Origin: Myxococcales bacterium
GTDB lineage: Bacteria; Myxococcota_A; Polyangia; Haliangiales; Haliangiaceae
Direction: 5' to 3'
DNA length: 64,000 nucleotides
NCBI GenBank assembly: GCA_028287135.1
Contig: JAQBQE010000019.1
Coordinates: 1-64,000 of the forward strand
In this document: positions 8,370-16,027 of the stretch, piece by piece
How positions within the stretch are numbered: position 1 is the first letter of the stretch
How the letters are laid out: each line of letters starts with the position of its first letter
Position numbers and translations under genes: made by a program
The notes under the pieces: generated by a model
What the model was told of the DNA's origin: nothing
The model's input: only the letters and a program-made list of their open reading frames with translations
The model's database searches: none

Positions 8370-9338
8370 TCAGGGGCGCTTTCCGTCGACCTGCGGCGTT
8401 GGCAGGCTGTCTTGCAGAATCCGCGCAGGGTCCCGCCGGTTCGCCCGCAGGCTCATCACCACCGCGACGGTGATGCAGGTGGCGATGATGGCCACCGACG
8501 GCAGCGGAGGGATCTTGATCCAGCTCGCAGCCAGCAGCTTGGCACCCGCGAAGCCGAGGACGGCGGCGAGGCCGTAGTGCAGGTAGCGGAGGTCCGCCAG
8601 CGCGCCGGCGAGCACGACGTAGAGCGCGCGGAGGCCGAGGATCGCGAGGAGGTTCGAGCTGTACATGATGAACGTGTCGTTGGTGACCGCGAACGCCGCG
8701 GGGACCGAGTCGATCGCGAACACGACATCGGTAACCTCGATCGCGATCAGCGCGATGAACAGCGGGGTCGCGACGCGCTTACCGTTCTCGCGCGTGAAGA
8801 ACTTGTGCCCGTGGAGCTTGGGCGTCCACCGCACGTGCTTCTCCATCCAGACGACGATCTTGCTCTCCTCGTTCTCCTCGGGTTTGCGCAGCAGCTTGAA
8901 CGCGGCGATCACGAGGATCGCCCCGAACACGTACGTCACCGCATGCCAGCGCTGCACCGCCGCAGCTCCCGCGAAGATCAACAGACCGCGGAACACGATC
9001 GCTCCGAAGATGCCCCACGTGAGCACGCGCCGTTGCTCGAGCGGAGGAATCTTCAGGGCACCGAAGACGAGCAAGAACACGAACAGGTTGTCGACGGACA
9101 GACTCTTCTCGAGCAGGTACGCCGCGAGAAATTCCTCCGCGGGTCCAGCACCGAACTGGACGTACACGAACATGTTGAAAGCGAGCGCCACGCTGACCCA
9201 GACACACGTCCAGAGCACCGCACGCTTGCGAGAATCGACGTGCTCACCGCGATGAGCGAACAGATCCAGAAAGATCGAGATCAGAACAACGATGCCAAGC
9301 AGGGCCCAGGCCCATAGCGGCGCGACGAGAGATGACAT
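8370..9338 (-). CDS. TerC family integral membrane protein
   Basis: A 322-residue protein with 8-9 hydrophobic segments. TerC features include 'EKSLSVDNLFVF' (about residues 77-88) and 'IEVTDVVFAIDSVPA' (about 200-214), whose conserved acidic residues are proposed metal ligands. It belongs to the long TerC class that includes E. coli Alx, a manganese exporter. Tellurite resistance is a historical label; metal export is the better-supported role for relatives. The ATG at 9338 has a ggagg site 7 bases upstream. I looked for a manganese riboswitch in the short upstream region and saw none. The small exported protein at 9384-9656 precedes it by 45 bp on the same strand. Confidence 0.9.
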   Translation of the reverse strand: MSSLVAPLWAWALLGIVVLISIFLDLFAHRGEHVDSRKRAVLWTCVWVSVALAFNMFVYVQFGAGPAEEFLAAYLLEKSLSVDNLFVFLLVFGALKIPPLEQRRVLTWGIFGAIVFRGLLIFAGAAAVQRWHAVTYVFGAILVIAAFKLLRKPEENEESKIVVWMEKHVRWTPKLHGHKFFTRENGKRVATPLFIALIAIEVTDVVFAIDSVPAAFAVTNDTFIMYSSNLLAILGLRALYVVLAGALADLRYLHYGLAAVLGFAGAKLLAASWIKIPPLPSVAIIATCITVAVVMSLRANRRDPARILQDSLPTPQVDGKRP

Positions 9339-9383
9339 GCGACCTCCGCAGAAACAGAAACAAATCGGTTCGAGATGGACGAC

Positions 9384-9656
9384 TCAGAACCCGACGTTTC
9401 GCGGCGGACGGAACACGGAACCTGGGTGAGGAGCTCGCGGTGAACGTGCCGTGGTGCGCTCCGGTGCCCCGCGTTGCGGGTGCTCGGAGATCCACGCAGG
9501 TTCCACGCTGAGCACCGCCTCTTCGAGCTCGGTCGGGGCGGCGACTTCCTCATCGACGATCACGATCGTGGCCGCTCCGGCGTCGGGCACGTTCCACGTG
9601 CTCCCGATGCTGAGCGAGACCGCCAGCACGAGCACGAGGAACAGCCGGATCAACAC
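9384..9656 (-). CDS. Small exported protein of unknown function
   Basis: A 90-residue protein beginning with a hydrophobic signal sequence (MLIRLFLVLVLAVSLSIGS). A short acidic middle (about residues 30-55, EEVAAPTELEEAV) precedes a Pro/Arg-rich tail that looks disordered. No domain is recognised. It starts with GTG at 9656 and is followed 45 bp later by the terC-like gene on the same strand, so the two may be cotranscribed. The tail has the composition of non-coding GC-rich DNA, so either the gene is real with a poorly constrained C-terminus, or only the first two thirds is conserved. Confidence 0.45.
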   Translation of the reverse strand: MLIRLFLVLVLAVSLSIGSTWNVPDAGAATIVIVDEEVAAPTELEEAVLSVEPAWISEHPQRGAPERTTARSPRAPHPGSVFRPPRNVGF

Positions 9657-9690
9657 GCTGGGAGTCTACGATCTCTCGGCCCGGTGTCGA

Positions 9691-10356
9691 CTACGGCGCC
9701 TTGGCAATCCACAACACGTGGCGCGCTCCGCTGCCCGTGCGCGGCGCGACCTTGTGTTGCTCGACCGCGAAGCCGACGCCGGTGAGCCGCCCGGTGAACG
9801 CCTTGTCGTCCTCGACGGACCACACCGCGAGGATGCCGCCTCGGATCAGGGCACGTCGCGCGCGCTTGAGCCCGGGGGCGCCATAGAGCGCGGCGTTGCC
9901 GGGCGCGGTGAACGCGTCGGGGCCGTTGTCGACGTCGAGCAGGATCGCGTGCAGCGAACCGTCGGCCTGGCCGATCACCTTGGCGACATCGGTGACCGTC
10001 ACCGTCACGCGTGGATCATCGAGCGGTCGACCCGCGAGGTCCGCGAGCGGCCCGCGGTTCCACGCGACCACCTCGGGGATCAGCTCGGCGACCTCGATCC
10101 GGGCGTCCGCGGGCAGCGCACCGAGCGCCGCGCGCGTCGTGAACCCCATGCCCAGGCCGCCGATCAGCACGCGCACTCCCGGCGCTTCGCGGAACGGCTT
10201 GCAACCGAGCGTCGCGAGCAGCTCCTCGGACTGATGGGCGCGGCTGTTCATCAGCTCGGCGCCGCGTAGACGGATCGCAAATTCGTCGCCCCGGCGACTG
10301 AGGACCAGGTCCCCACCGGAGACGTTTGCACGGCCGACCTCTTGCCACGGAATCAC
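9691..10356 (-). CDS. Spermidine synthase-like (SpeE-fold) protein
   Basis: A 221-residue protein with the Rossmann fold of polyamine aminopropyltransferases. The cofactor loop reads VLIGGLGMGFT, followed by the acidic strand end 'VAELIPEVV'. The later motif DVDNGPDAF corresponds to the catalytic 'D-x-x-D-P' loop of spermidine synthases, altered as in many SpeE-like proteins of unknown substrate. The short C-terminus gives the final strand pair (WSVEDDKAF). The GTG at 10356 is chosen because it fits the family N-terminus; it lies only 7 bp from the start of the divergent membrane-protein gene at 10364. Polyamine synthesis is possible but not shown. Confidence 0.75.
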   Translation of the reverse strand: MIPWQEVGRANVSGGDLVLSRRGDEFAIRLRGAELMNSRAHQSEELLATLGCKPFREAPGVRVLIGGLGMGFTTRAALGALPADARIEVAELIPEVVAWNRGPLADLAGRPLDDPRVTVTVTDVAKVIGQADGSLHAILLDVDNGPDAFTAPGNAALYGAPGLKRARRALIRGGILAVWSVEDDKAFTGRLTGVGFAVEQHKVAPRTGSGARHVLWIAKAP

Positions 10357-10363
10357 GCGGGCG

Positions 10364-12385
10364 ATGGTAGCATCCACCACGGTGGCCGAAGCTTTACCGT
10401 CACGCGACGAGCTCGCGCGCCTGGTCGGCGGAGGAGAGGGAAAGGCCCTCTCCCGCCTGTACCTGGTGCTCGGCAAGCTCAATCCCGGCGACGAGCTGAC
10501 GGACCAGCTCGAAGCTCTCGAGGGCCTGGGTAGGTTCGTGGTCGCCGGACCGGCGATCGCGAGCGCGGACCACGAGGCGATAGCCCGCCTGCGGCTCGTC
10601 GTGGAGGCCCTCGAACGCGTGCCCGCGGTCTGCGAGCGGTTTCGCGGCACCGTGTTCTCAGTGCTGTCCCAGACCCGCGCGATCAAGATGTTCGGCGAGA
10701 TCGGGATGCCGAACGATCGCGGCCTGTTCGCGGAGACCACGGATCGGCTCGCCCGCAAGCTGCTGCCGGAGGCGCCGGCGCCCCACGAGCTCTCGGTGCT
10801 CGCGGCCAGGATCTTCCGCTCGATGTCGGACATGACCTGGCTCGGGCCGGCGGCCGATCCCCTGCTGCACCGGCTCGCAGCGATCGGTGGCTCTGCGTGG
10901 GAGCCGCTGCGCGCCTCGGTGATCGATTCGATCAGCATGATCACCACGCGGATCGCGGCGCTCGGCATGGCCGAGGCGTTCCGGACCCGCACCGCCGTCA
11001 GCGGGGTCCGCGACTCGCCGCTCTACCACCTCACCCGTGCGCGCCCCCAGGAGATGCCTCCGCTGATCGAAGCGGCCCGGCGCTATCTCGACCACGTGCG
11101 GGTCGCACTCGAGGAGCGCGGCGTCTCGATCGATGTCGTCTACTCGCTCGATTCGATCGAACGCGGGCTCGCGCGCATCCAGCTGCTGCTGCCGTTCGCA
11201 GATCCCGACGATGCGATCGAGCCGACCTACGAGATCCGCGCGGTCATCGCCGCGGTCGGGTTCGGCCTCGTCGGTGCGCGCAGCTTCACGCAGCTGATGA
11301 GCGACAACCTGCGCCTGCTCGCCCGCAAGGTGATCGAGCGCGCGGGGCGGACCGGCGAGCACTACGTGACATCGTCGCGGCGCGAGTACTTCAAGATGCT
11401 CGGCTCGGCGGCGGGTGGTGGCGTGCTGACCGTCGGCACCGGGATGGCGAAGTTCTTCGTCAAGTGGGGTCACTTCCCGCTGTTCGTCGACGGTTTGCTG
11501 TCGTCGTTCATCTACGCAGGCAGCTTCATCGTGATGCAGCTGCTCGGGTTCACGCTGGCGACCAAGCAGCCGTCGATGACCGCGGCCGCGCTCGCAGGGA
11601 CGATTCGCGACAGCGCGGGTCCCGGACAGCTCGACGAGCTGGTGCCGCTGATCGCGCGGATCGCGCGCTCGCAGTTCGCTGCCGCGATCGGCAACGTCAG
11701 CGCGGTGATCGTGACGTCGATGATCGTCGACAGGTTATGGGTGCGCTGGAAGGGGGACTCGTTCCTCGACGTGGACAGTGCGAAAAAGACGATCGCATCG
11801 TTCGATCCGCTGGGCTCGGGCACGATCTTCTACGCGGCATTGACCGGCGTGCTGCTGTGGGTGTCGAGCCTCGTCGCGGGCTGGTTCGAGAACTGGGTCG
11901 TCTATCGCAGGCTGCCCGAGGCGATCGAGCACCATCGCTGGGGCAAGCAGCTCGGCCGCGACCGGATGGCGCGCTGGGCGCGCTTCCTCGAGACCCAGAC
12001 CGCCGGCCTTGGCGGCTCGGTCGCGCTCGGCTTCTTACTCGGCATGCTCCCGGTGTTCGCCAAGTTCTTCGGGCTGCCGCTCGATGTCCGTCACGTCACG
12101 CTGTCGTCGGGCTCGTTGACGTTCGCGCTGTCCTCGGTCGGCCCTGACTCCATCGGCTGGGGACCGATCATCTGGGCGTGGGTCGGCATCGCGATCATCG
12201 GCTTCCTCAACTTCGGCGTCAGCTTCGCGCTCGCGCTGGTCGTTGCGTTGCGTGCTCGTGACGTCCCACGCGGTGAGCGCCGCACGCTACCGGGCGCGGT
12301 GCTCCGCCGGTTCTTCCGCCGGCCGTTCGAGTTCTTCTTCCCGCCCAAGGAGCTCGGGCCGCCCACAGCTCCATCGCACCACTGA
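10364..12385 (+). CDS. SpecificRecomb/Gcr-family membrane protein
   Basis: A 673-residue protein of the family called 'site-specific recombinase' (COG4389, gonococcal Gcr). The first half is soluble and helical; the second half has several membrane segments (about residues 345-400, 440-460, 490-510, 545-575 and 600-630). Family-like motifs include LATKQPSMTAAALA (about 400-413) and 'FGLPLDVRHVTLSSG' near 570-584. I see no tyrosine- or serine-recombinase catalytic pattern, so the recombinase name is doubtful; an envelope function is more likely from the topology. The stop codon overlaps the ATG of the next gene (TGATG at 12383-12387), indicating coupled translation. Confidence 0.78.
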   Translation: MVASTTVAEALPSRDELARLVGGGEGKALSRLYLVLGKLNPGDELTDQLEALEGLGRFVVAGPAIASADHEAIARLRLVVEALERVPAVCERFRGTVFSVLSQTRAIKMFGEIGMPNDRGLFAETTDRLARKLLPEAPAPHELSVLAARIFRSMSDMTWLGPAADPLLHRLAAIGGSAWEPLRASVIDSISMITTRIAALGMAEAFRTRTAVSGVRDSPLYHLTRARPQEMPPLIEAARRYLDHVRVALEERGVSIDVVYSLDSIERGLARIQLLLPFADPDDAIEPTYEIRAVIAAVGFGLVGARSFTQLMSDNLRLLARKVIERAGRTGEHYVTSSRREYFKMLGSAAGGGVLTVGTGMAKFFVKWGHFPLFVDGLLSSFIYAGSFIVMQLLGFTLATKQPSMTAAALAGTIRDSAGPGQLDELVPLIARIARSQFAAAIGNVSAVIVTSMIVDRLWVRWKGDSFLDVDSAKKTIASFDPLGSGTIFYAALTGVLLWVSSLVAGWFENWVVYRRLPEAIEHHRWGKQLGRDRMARWARFLETQTAGLGGSVALGFLLGMLPVFAKFFGLPLDVRHVTLSSGSLTFALSSVGPDSIGWGPIIWAWVGIAIIGFLNFGVSFALALVVALRARDVPRGERRTLPGAVLRRFFRRPFEFFFPPKELGPPTAPSHH

Positions 12386-13314
12386 TGTCGCGGCACGCCG
12401 TGCTCGATCCCGAGCTCTCGGTCCGGATCCTCGCCGAGCGCCCGCTGCTCTACAACGAGGCCGCGGATCCACGCGACGATCGGCCGTCGCACGTTCGCGC
12501 CGCCTCGGGCATCGCCGTTCACGGCGGACGCCTGGTAGTCGTTCAGGACGACGCGTCGTTCCTCGCGATCATCACGAGCGACGGCGTCTCGGCGTCCAAG
12601 CTCCCGCGCGGGCTCGACGGCCGCCGACGGTTCGAGGTCGCGCTCGGGAACAAGCTCGACAAGCTCGATCTCGAATCGTGCGTCGCCATCGACGACGAGC
12701 TGTGGGCGTTCGGCTCGGGCTCGCTACCGATCCGCGACAAGATCTGCGTCGTCCAGCATGGCGTCATCCGCGTCCGGGATGCTGCGCCGCTGTACCGGCG
12801 GATCCGCGAGCAGCTGGGCAGCGCGTGCAACCTCGAGGGCGCTGCCCGCGTGGTCGACGAGCTGTGGCTGTTCCATCGCGGTAATACCGGTCCCGACGAC
12901 GTCGGGCCCGCGGTCGTCCGGATCGAGCTGGCGGCGATGCGCGCATGGCTCGCCGCGGAGGCCGCGCTACCTCCGATCGTCGCGGTCGATGGCTACGATC
13001 TCGGCTCGATCGAGGGCGCGTCTCTCGGGTTCACCGACGCGATCGCCGACAAGGAGCGCGTGTTCTATCTCGCGACCGCCGAGCTCTCGCCGAACGCCGT
13101 CGACGATGGCCGTGTGGTGGGCTCGCAGCTCGGCGTGATCGATCGGTACTCCGTCCGCGCGGCCCCGGTGGCCGGCGCGAGCGGTGCGCCGATCAAGGCC
13201 GAAGGCATCGCGCTCGATCGCAGCCGACCGGGACGCGCGTGGATCGCACTCGATCCGGATGATCCGGACGAGCCGGCGGTCCTGCTCGACGTCGAGCTCG
13301 TCGGCCCCTGGTGA
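12385..13314 (+). CDS. Conserved protein, predicted beta-propeller-like (DUF6929-like)
   Basis: A 309-residue cytoplasmic protein without signal peptide. It shows repeated short beta motifs with loop signatures such as 'DLESCVAIDDELWAFGSGS', 'NLEGAARVVDELWLFHRGN' and 'EGIALDRSRPG', each ending in a hydrophobic strand plus Gly/Asn turn, which suggests a propeller fold. I believe it matches the DUF6929 group, but this is from memory of the pattern. The ATG overlaps the stop of the preceding membrane-protein gene by one base (TGATG), so the two are cotranslated. Molecular function unknown. Confidence 0.65.
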   Translation: MSRHAVLDPELSVRILAERPLLYNEAADPRDDRPSHVRAASGIAVHGGRLVVVQDDASFLAIITSDGVSASKLPRGLDGRRRFEVALGNKLDKLDLESCVAIDDELWAFGSGSLPIRDKICVVQHGVIRVRDAAPLYRRIREQLGSACNLEGAARVVDELWLFHRGNTGPDDVGPAVVRIELAAMRAWLAAEAALPPIVAVDGYDLGSIEGASLGFTDAIADKERVFYLATAELSPNAVDDGRVVGSQLGVIDRYSVRAAPVAGASGAPIKAEGIALDRSRPGRAWIALDPDDPDEPAVLLDVELVGPW

Positions 13315-14202
13315 TCAGCGCCGGCGGCGGCGCGAGAACATGACCGCCGCGCCGAACAGCGCGAACGCGACGAGCGGACCGTTGCCATCACCGGTACCTG
13401 CTGCGCAGCCGGAGTTGATGTCGCTGCTCGGCATGAAGCAATCGTCGTCGTCGGCCGCCGTGCAGCCCTCGGCGCAGCAGCCATCACCGTTGGTGCATGA
13501 CGTGATCGTCGCGATCACGCAGGCAGCGTTACAGGTCGCTGCACTGCCGGTGAGCGTCGCGGTCGCGCACGAGTCGGGAGCCGCGCACGTGGTCGGGCAG
13601 CTGCCCGGCGGATCGCAGGTCTCGCCCGGATCGAGCACGGCGTTGTTGCACTCACCCGCGATCGGGTTGAAGTCGATCGTGATGTCGAGCCACTTCGGCA
13701 GCGCGGGCGCGACCGGGTCGGCAGGGATCGTCTTGGTGTCGGCGACCAGACCCTTGGTGAACGTGAACGTGCCCTGGTTGTTCTGGCCGGTCGTCGTCGA
13801 GTTGCCGTCCGCCATCTCCATGCGGACCGTGTAGACGCCATCGGGGACCAGGACGCCGAGCTTGTCCTTGAGGTCCCATTCCGCGGTCAGCGTCATGGCG
13901 TGATCGAGCCGGGTGGCGCCCGACACGGCATCGATGTCGTTGATCCCGGCCTTGTTCCGCCAGGCGACGAGGTCGACCTTGCGGGTCTCCGCCCAGCGAC
14001 CGATCGTCTTCACGAACGGACCGGGGTTGATGCCCGCCGCCGGACCCTCGATCCAGATGGCGATCACGTTCTTCGGAGCGAACATCGCACCTAGCTGTGT
14101 GCTCTTTACCGACACGGTCAGCTTGGGGGCTGCGGTCGCCACTGAGGACAATCCCCCCAGGATCGTCATCGCAACCAGGCAAGATCTAAGGGTGCGTCGC
14201 AT
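13315..14202 (-). CDS. Exported DUF2271-like protein with MYXO-CTERM-type tail
   Basis: A 295-residue exported protein. The signal peptide runs to about residue 26 (LSSVATAA). Residues 27-180 resemble the DUF2271 beta domain (PFVKTIGRWAE, 'DGVYTVRMEMADG'). A Cys-rich segment follows with about 14 Cys (GETCDPPGSCPTTC, GDGCCAEGC). The C-terminus has a Cys, a hydrophobic helix (PLVAFALFGAAVMF) and a basic end RRRRR, the pattern of MYXO-CTERM sorting signals processed by myxosortase. It is thus likely displayed on the outer surface. The ATG at 14202 is preferred over TTG at 14220. It is convergent with and directly abuts the gene at 12385-13314. Confidence 0.8.
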   Translation of the reverse strand: MRRTLRSCLVAMTILGGLSSVATAAPKLTVSVKSTQLGAMFAPKNVIAIWIEGPAAGINPGPFVKTIGRWAETRKVDLVAWRNKAGINDIDAVSGATRLDHAMTLTAEWDLKDKLGVLVPDGVYTVRMEMADGNSTTTGQNNQGTFTFTKGLVADTKTIPADPVAPALPKWLDITIDFNPIAGECNNAVLDPGETCDPPGSCPTTCAAPDSCATATLTGSAATCNAACVIATITSCTNGDGCCAEGCTAADDDDCFMPSSDINSGCAAGTGDGNGPLVAFALFGAAVMFSRRRRR

Positions 14203-14252
14203 GCGATCTCTACATAGCAAGATCGCCGCCGTCGTGATGTAACGTGCGCCGC

Positions 14253-14957
14253 ATGTCGAAGCGGCTTGTTTCAGCTCTCCTGGTGATGGCGGCGTGCGGT
14301 GGGGATGACGGAGGCGGAGGCACCCCGGTCGACGCCGCGGTGGTCGCGACCACCGTGACGGTCACCGGCGTGACCTCCACGGTCGGCCTCGGCGGGAGCA
14401 CGCCCGTGGAGGGCGTGACGGTCTCGGCGTTCAAGGAGGGTGACACCACCCCGGTCGCGATGACCACGAGCAATGCGATGGGCGAGTACAGCCTCGTGAT
14501 CACGACCGACGGGACCGCACTCGATGGCTACGTCCTCGGGCGGCAGACCGGCAAGAAGGACAACTATCTCTACCCGCCCAAGCCGCTGACCGCCGACATT
14601 CCCTCGGCCCCGGTCTTGATGATCACGCAGGGCACGTTCGACACGCTCGGCTCGTTCGCGCGGGTCAACCAGGATCCCGCGAAGGCGTTCATCGGCGTCC
14701 AGGTGTTCAACGCTGCCAACATGCCGGTCGCGGGAGTCACGATCGCGAGCTCTCCGGCGGGAACGTACAAGTACAACGGCTCGAACGGGCTCCCGAGCTC
14801 GAGCGCGACGATGACCGGCGCGGACGGCATCGGTTACGTGTTCAACGTGAACCCCGGCACCGTGACGATCAGCGCGTCGGGCGGCGGGCTCACGTTCTTC
14901 TCGCATCCGGTCAACGCGCGCGCGGACCAGCTGACGACGACGCTGATCCAGCCCTGA
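14253..14957 (+). CDS. Lipoprotein with carboxypeptidase-regulatory-like domains
   Basis: A 234-residue lipoprotein. The lipobox is VMAAC, followed by the Gly/Asp-rich linker GGDDGGGG typical of myxobacterial lipoproteins. Two beta-sandwich units follow: about residues 33-95 ('PVEGVTVSAFKEGD', 'NAMGEYSLVI') and about 155-225 ('MPVAGVTIASSPAG', 'GADGIGYVFNVNPG'). This pattern matches carboxypeptidase regulatory-like or transthyretin-like domains. The ATG at 14253 is used; a GTG sits three codons earlier. It likely sits in the outer membrane facing the periplasm or surface. Function unknown. Confidence 0.75.
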   Translation: MSKRLVSALLVMAACGGDDGGGGTPVDAAVVATTVTVTGVTSTVGLGGSTPVEGVTVSAFKEGDTTPVAMTTSNAMGEYSLVITTDGTALDGYVLGRQTGKKDNYLYPPKPLTADIPSAPVLMITQGTFDTLGSFARVNQDPAKAFIGVQVFNAANMPVAGVTIASSPAGTYKYNGSNGLPSSSATMTGADGIGYVFNVNPGTVTISASGGGLTFFSHPVNARADQLTTTLIQP

Positions 14958-15596
14958 TCAGAATGCGCCGGCGACCGTGAGCATCGCGTGGTCGGGCTGC
15001 ACGATCACCCCCGTCGACCACGTCACATGCTCGTCGCGCCACAGGTGCCAGGTCTTGCGCGGCTGCGTGTACGCACTGAGCAGACCGATCGGATAGCTCA
15101 TCGCGAACGAGATCGCTCCGACGGAGAACGATCGGCGATGCCACAACAGACCGGCGCCCGCGAGGTTCAAGGCGAAGCCGCCGACATGGTTCAACCAGAA
15201 CGAGCGGCGCTCCGCGTGGGCGGTCGTGGTCACCGCCGCACGCAACGCGGTCAGCTCGGCGCAGCGGTCGGCGTCCGGTGCGGGAACGTGGACGCGCAAC
15301 GGCAAGACGACCCGCGAGAGCAGGCCGATCGATGCCTTCGCCGCACCGACGTAGAGCGTCTCCTCGTAGTCGGCGTCGAACGTGCCGAACGGCTTGATCT
15401 CGGTCAGCGCGAGCGTGAGCTGACCGGCGGCGGCGGCACCGAACGCGATCGCCCAGCCGTAGGTCCACCGGCTCGCGTTGCGCGACGCTTGCTCGAGGTG
15501 CGCCCGCAGGCGGTCTGCCTCGCGCGCGCAGTCCGGCGCTGCATCGACGGGCGCCGCGAGTGCGGCGACCAGCAGCACGGCGGCAGCGAGCTTCAC
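14958..15596 (-). CDS. Membrane-associated protein, last gene of kinase operon
   Basis: A 212-residue protein with signal peptide (MKLAAAVLLVAALAAPVDA). The mature part has hydrophobic stretches near residues 48-64, 90-100, 140-158 and 160-172, so it may be a small multi-span inner-membrane protein. The region 'AHLEQASRNASRWTYGWAIAFG' is a charged helix leading into a membrane segment. No family recognised. The GTG start at 15596 overlaps the response regulator stop (GTGA), so the two are translationally coupled, and the protein may be part of the output or sensing arm of the adjacent two-component genes. It is convergent with and abuts the lipoprotein at 14253-14957. Confidence 0.65.
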   Translation of the reverse strand: MKLAAAVLLVAALAAPVDAAPDCAREADRLRAHLEQASRNASRWTYGWAIAFGAAAAGQLTLALTEIKPFGTFDADYEETLYVGAAKASIGLLSRVVLPLRVHVPAPDADRCAELTALRAAVTTTAHAERRSFWLNHVGGFALNLAGAGLLWHRRSFSVGAISFAMSYPIGLLSAYTQPRKTWHLWRDEHVTWSTGVIVQPDHAMLTVAGAF

Positions 15597-16027
15597 GGTA
15601 GCGGCTGGTTGATCACGAGCCAGTACAACCCGAGCTGGCGGACGGCCTCGACGAACTGCACGAAGTCGACGGGCTTTCTGACGTAGCTGTTCGCTCCGAG
15701 CCCGTAGCTGCGGATCACGTCCTGCTCCTCGATCGATGACGTCAGCACCACGACCGGCAGCAGCTTGGTCCGGTCGTCGCTGCGGATCGCGCGGAGCACC
15801 TCGAGCCCGTCGACCTTCGGCAGCTTGAGATCGAGGAGGACGATCTGCGGTAGCTCGGCCGCCGGCCGCGTAGCGTACGACCCGCGACAGAACAGGTAGT
15901 CGAGCGCCTCGGCCCCGTCGCGGGCAACGATGACGCGATTGAGGATGTTGCTCTTCTTGAGCGCCCGGAGCGTCAGCTCTTCGTCGTTCTCGTTGTCCTC
16001 GACGAGCAGGATCACGCGGTCACTCAT
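15593..16027 (-). CDS. Single-domain response regulator (Rcp1-like)
   Basis: A 144-residue receiver domain without output domain. Phospho-acceptor Asp66 (VLLDLKLP), acidic pocket Asp11, Thr96 (VVLTSS) and Lys118 (RKPVDF) are all present. The spacing and 'VEDNENDEELTLRALK' opening match the Rcp1 group that pairs with phytochrome-type kinases and works by phosphotransfer. The ATG at 16027 overlaps the stop of the histidine kinase (ATGA), and its own stop overlaps the GTG of the membrane-protein gene. This is strong evidence that the kinase at 16024-17706 is its partner. Confidence 0.92.
   Translation of the reverse strand: MSDRVILLVEDNENDEELTLRALKKSNILNRVIVARDGAEALDYLFCRGSYATRPAAELPQIVLLDLKLPKVDGLEVLRAIRSDDRTKLLPVVVLTSSIEEQDVIRSYGLGANSYVRKPVDFVQFVEAVRQLGLYWLVINQPLP

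Noticed and set aside
9339..9383. Possible manganese (yybP-ykoY) riboswitch before the TerC gene
   Set aside because: The region is only 45 bp between two genes and shows none of the conserved loop sequences.
10897..12147. A 416-codon frame inside the SpecificRecomb-family gene
   Set aside because: Same-strand out-of-frame shadow, very rich in Arg and Asp; no hydrophobic core.
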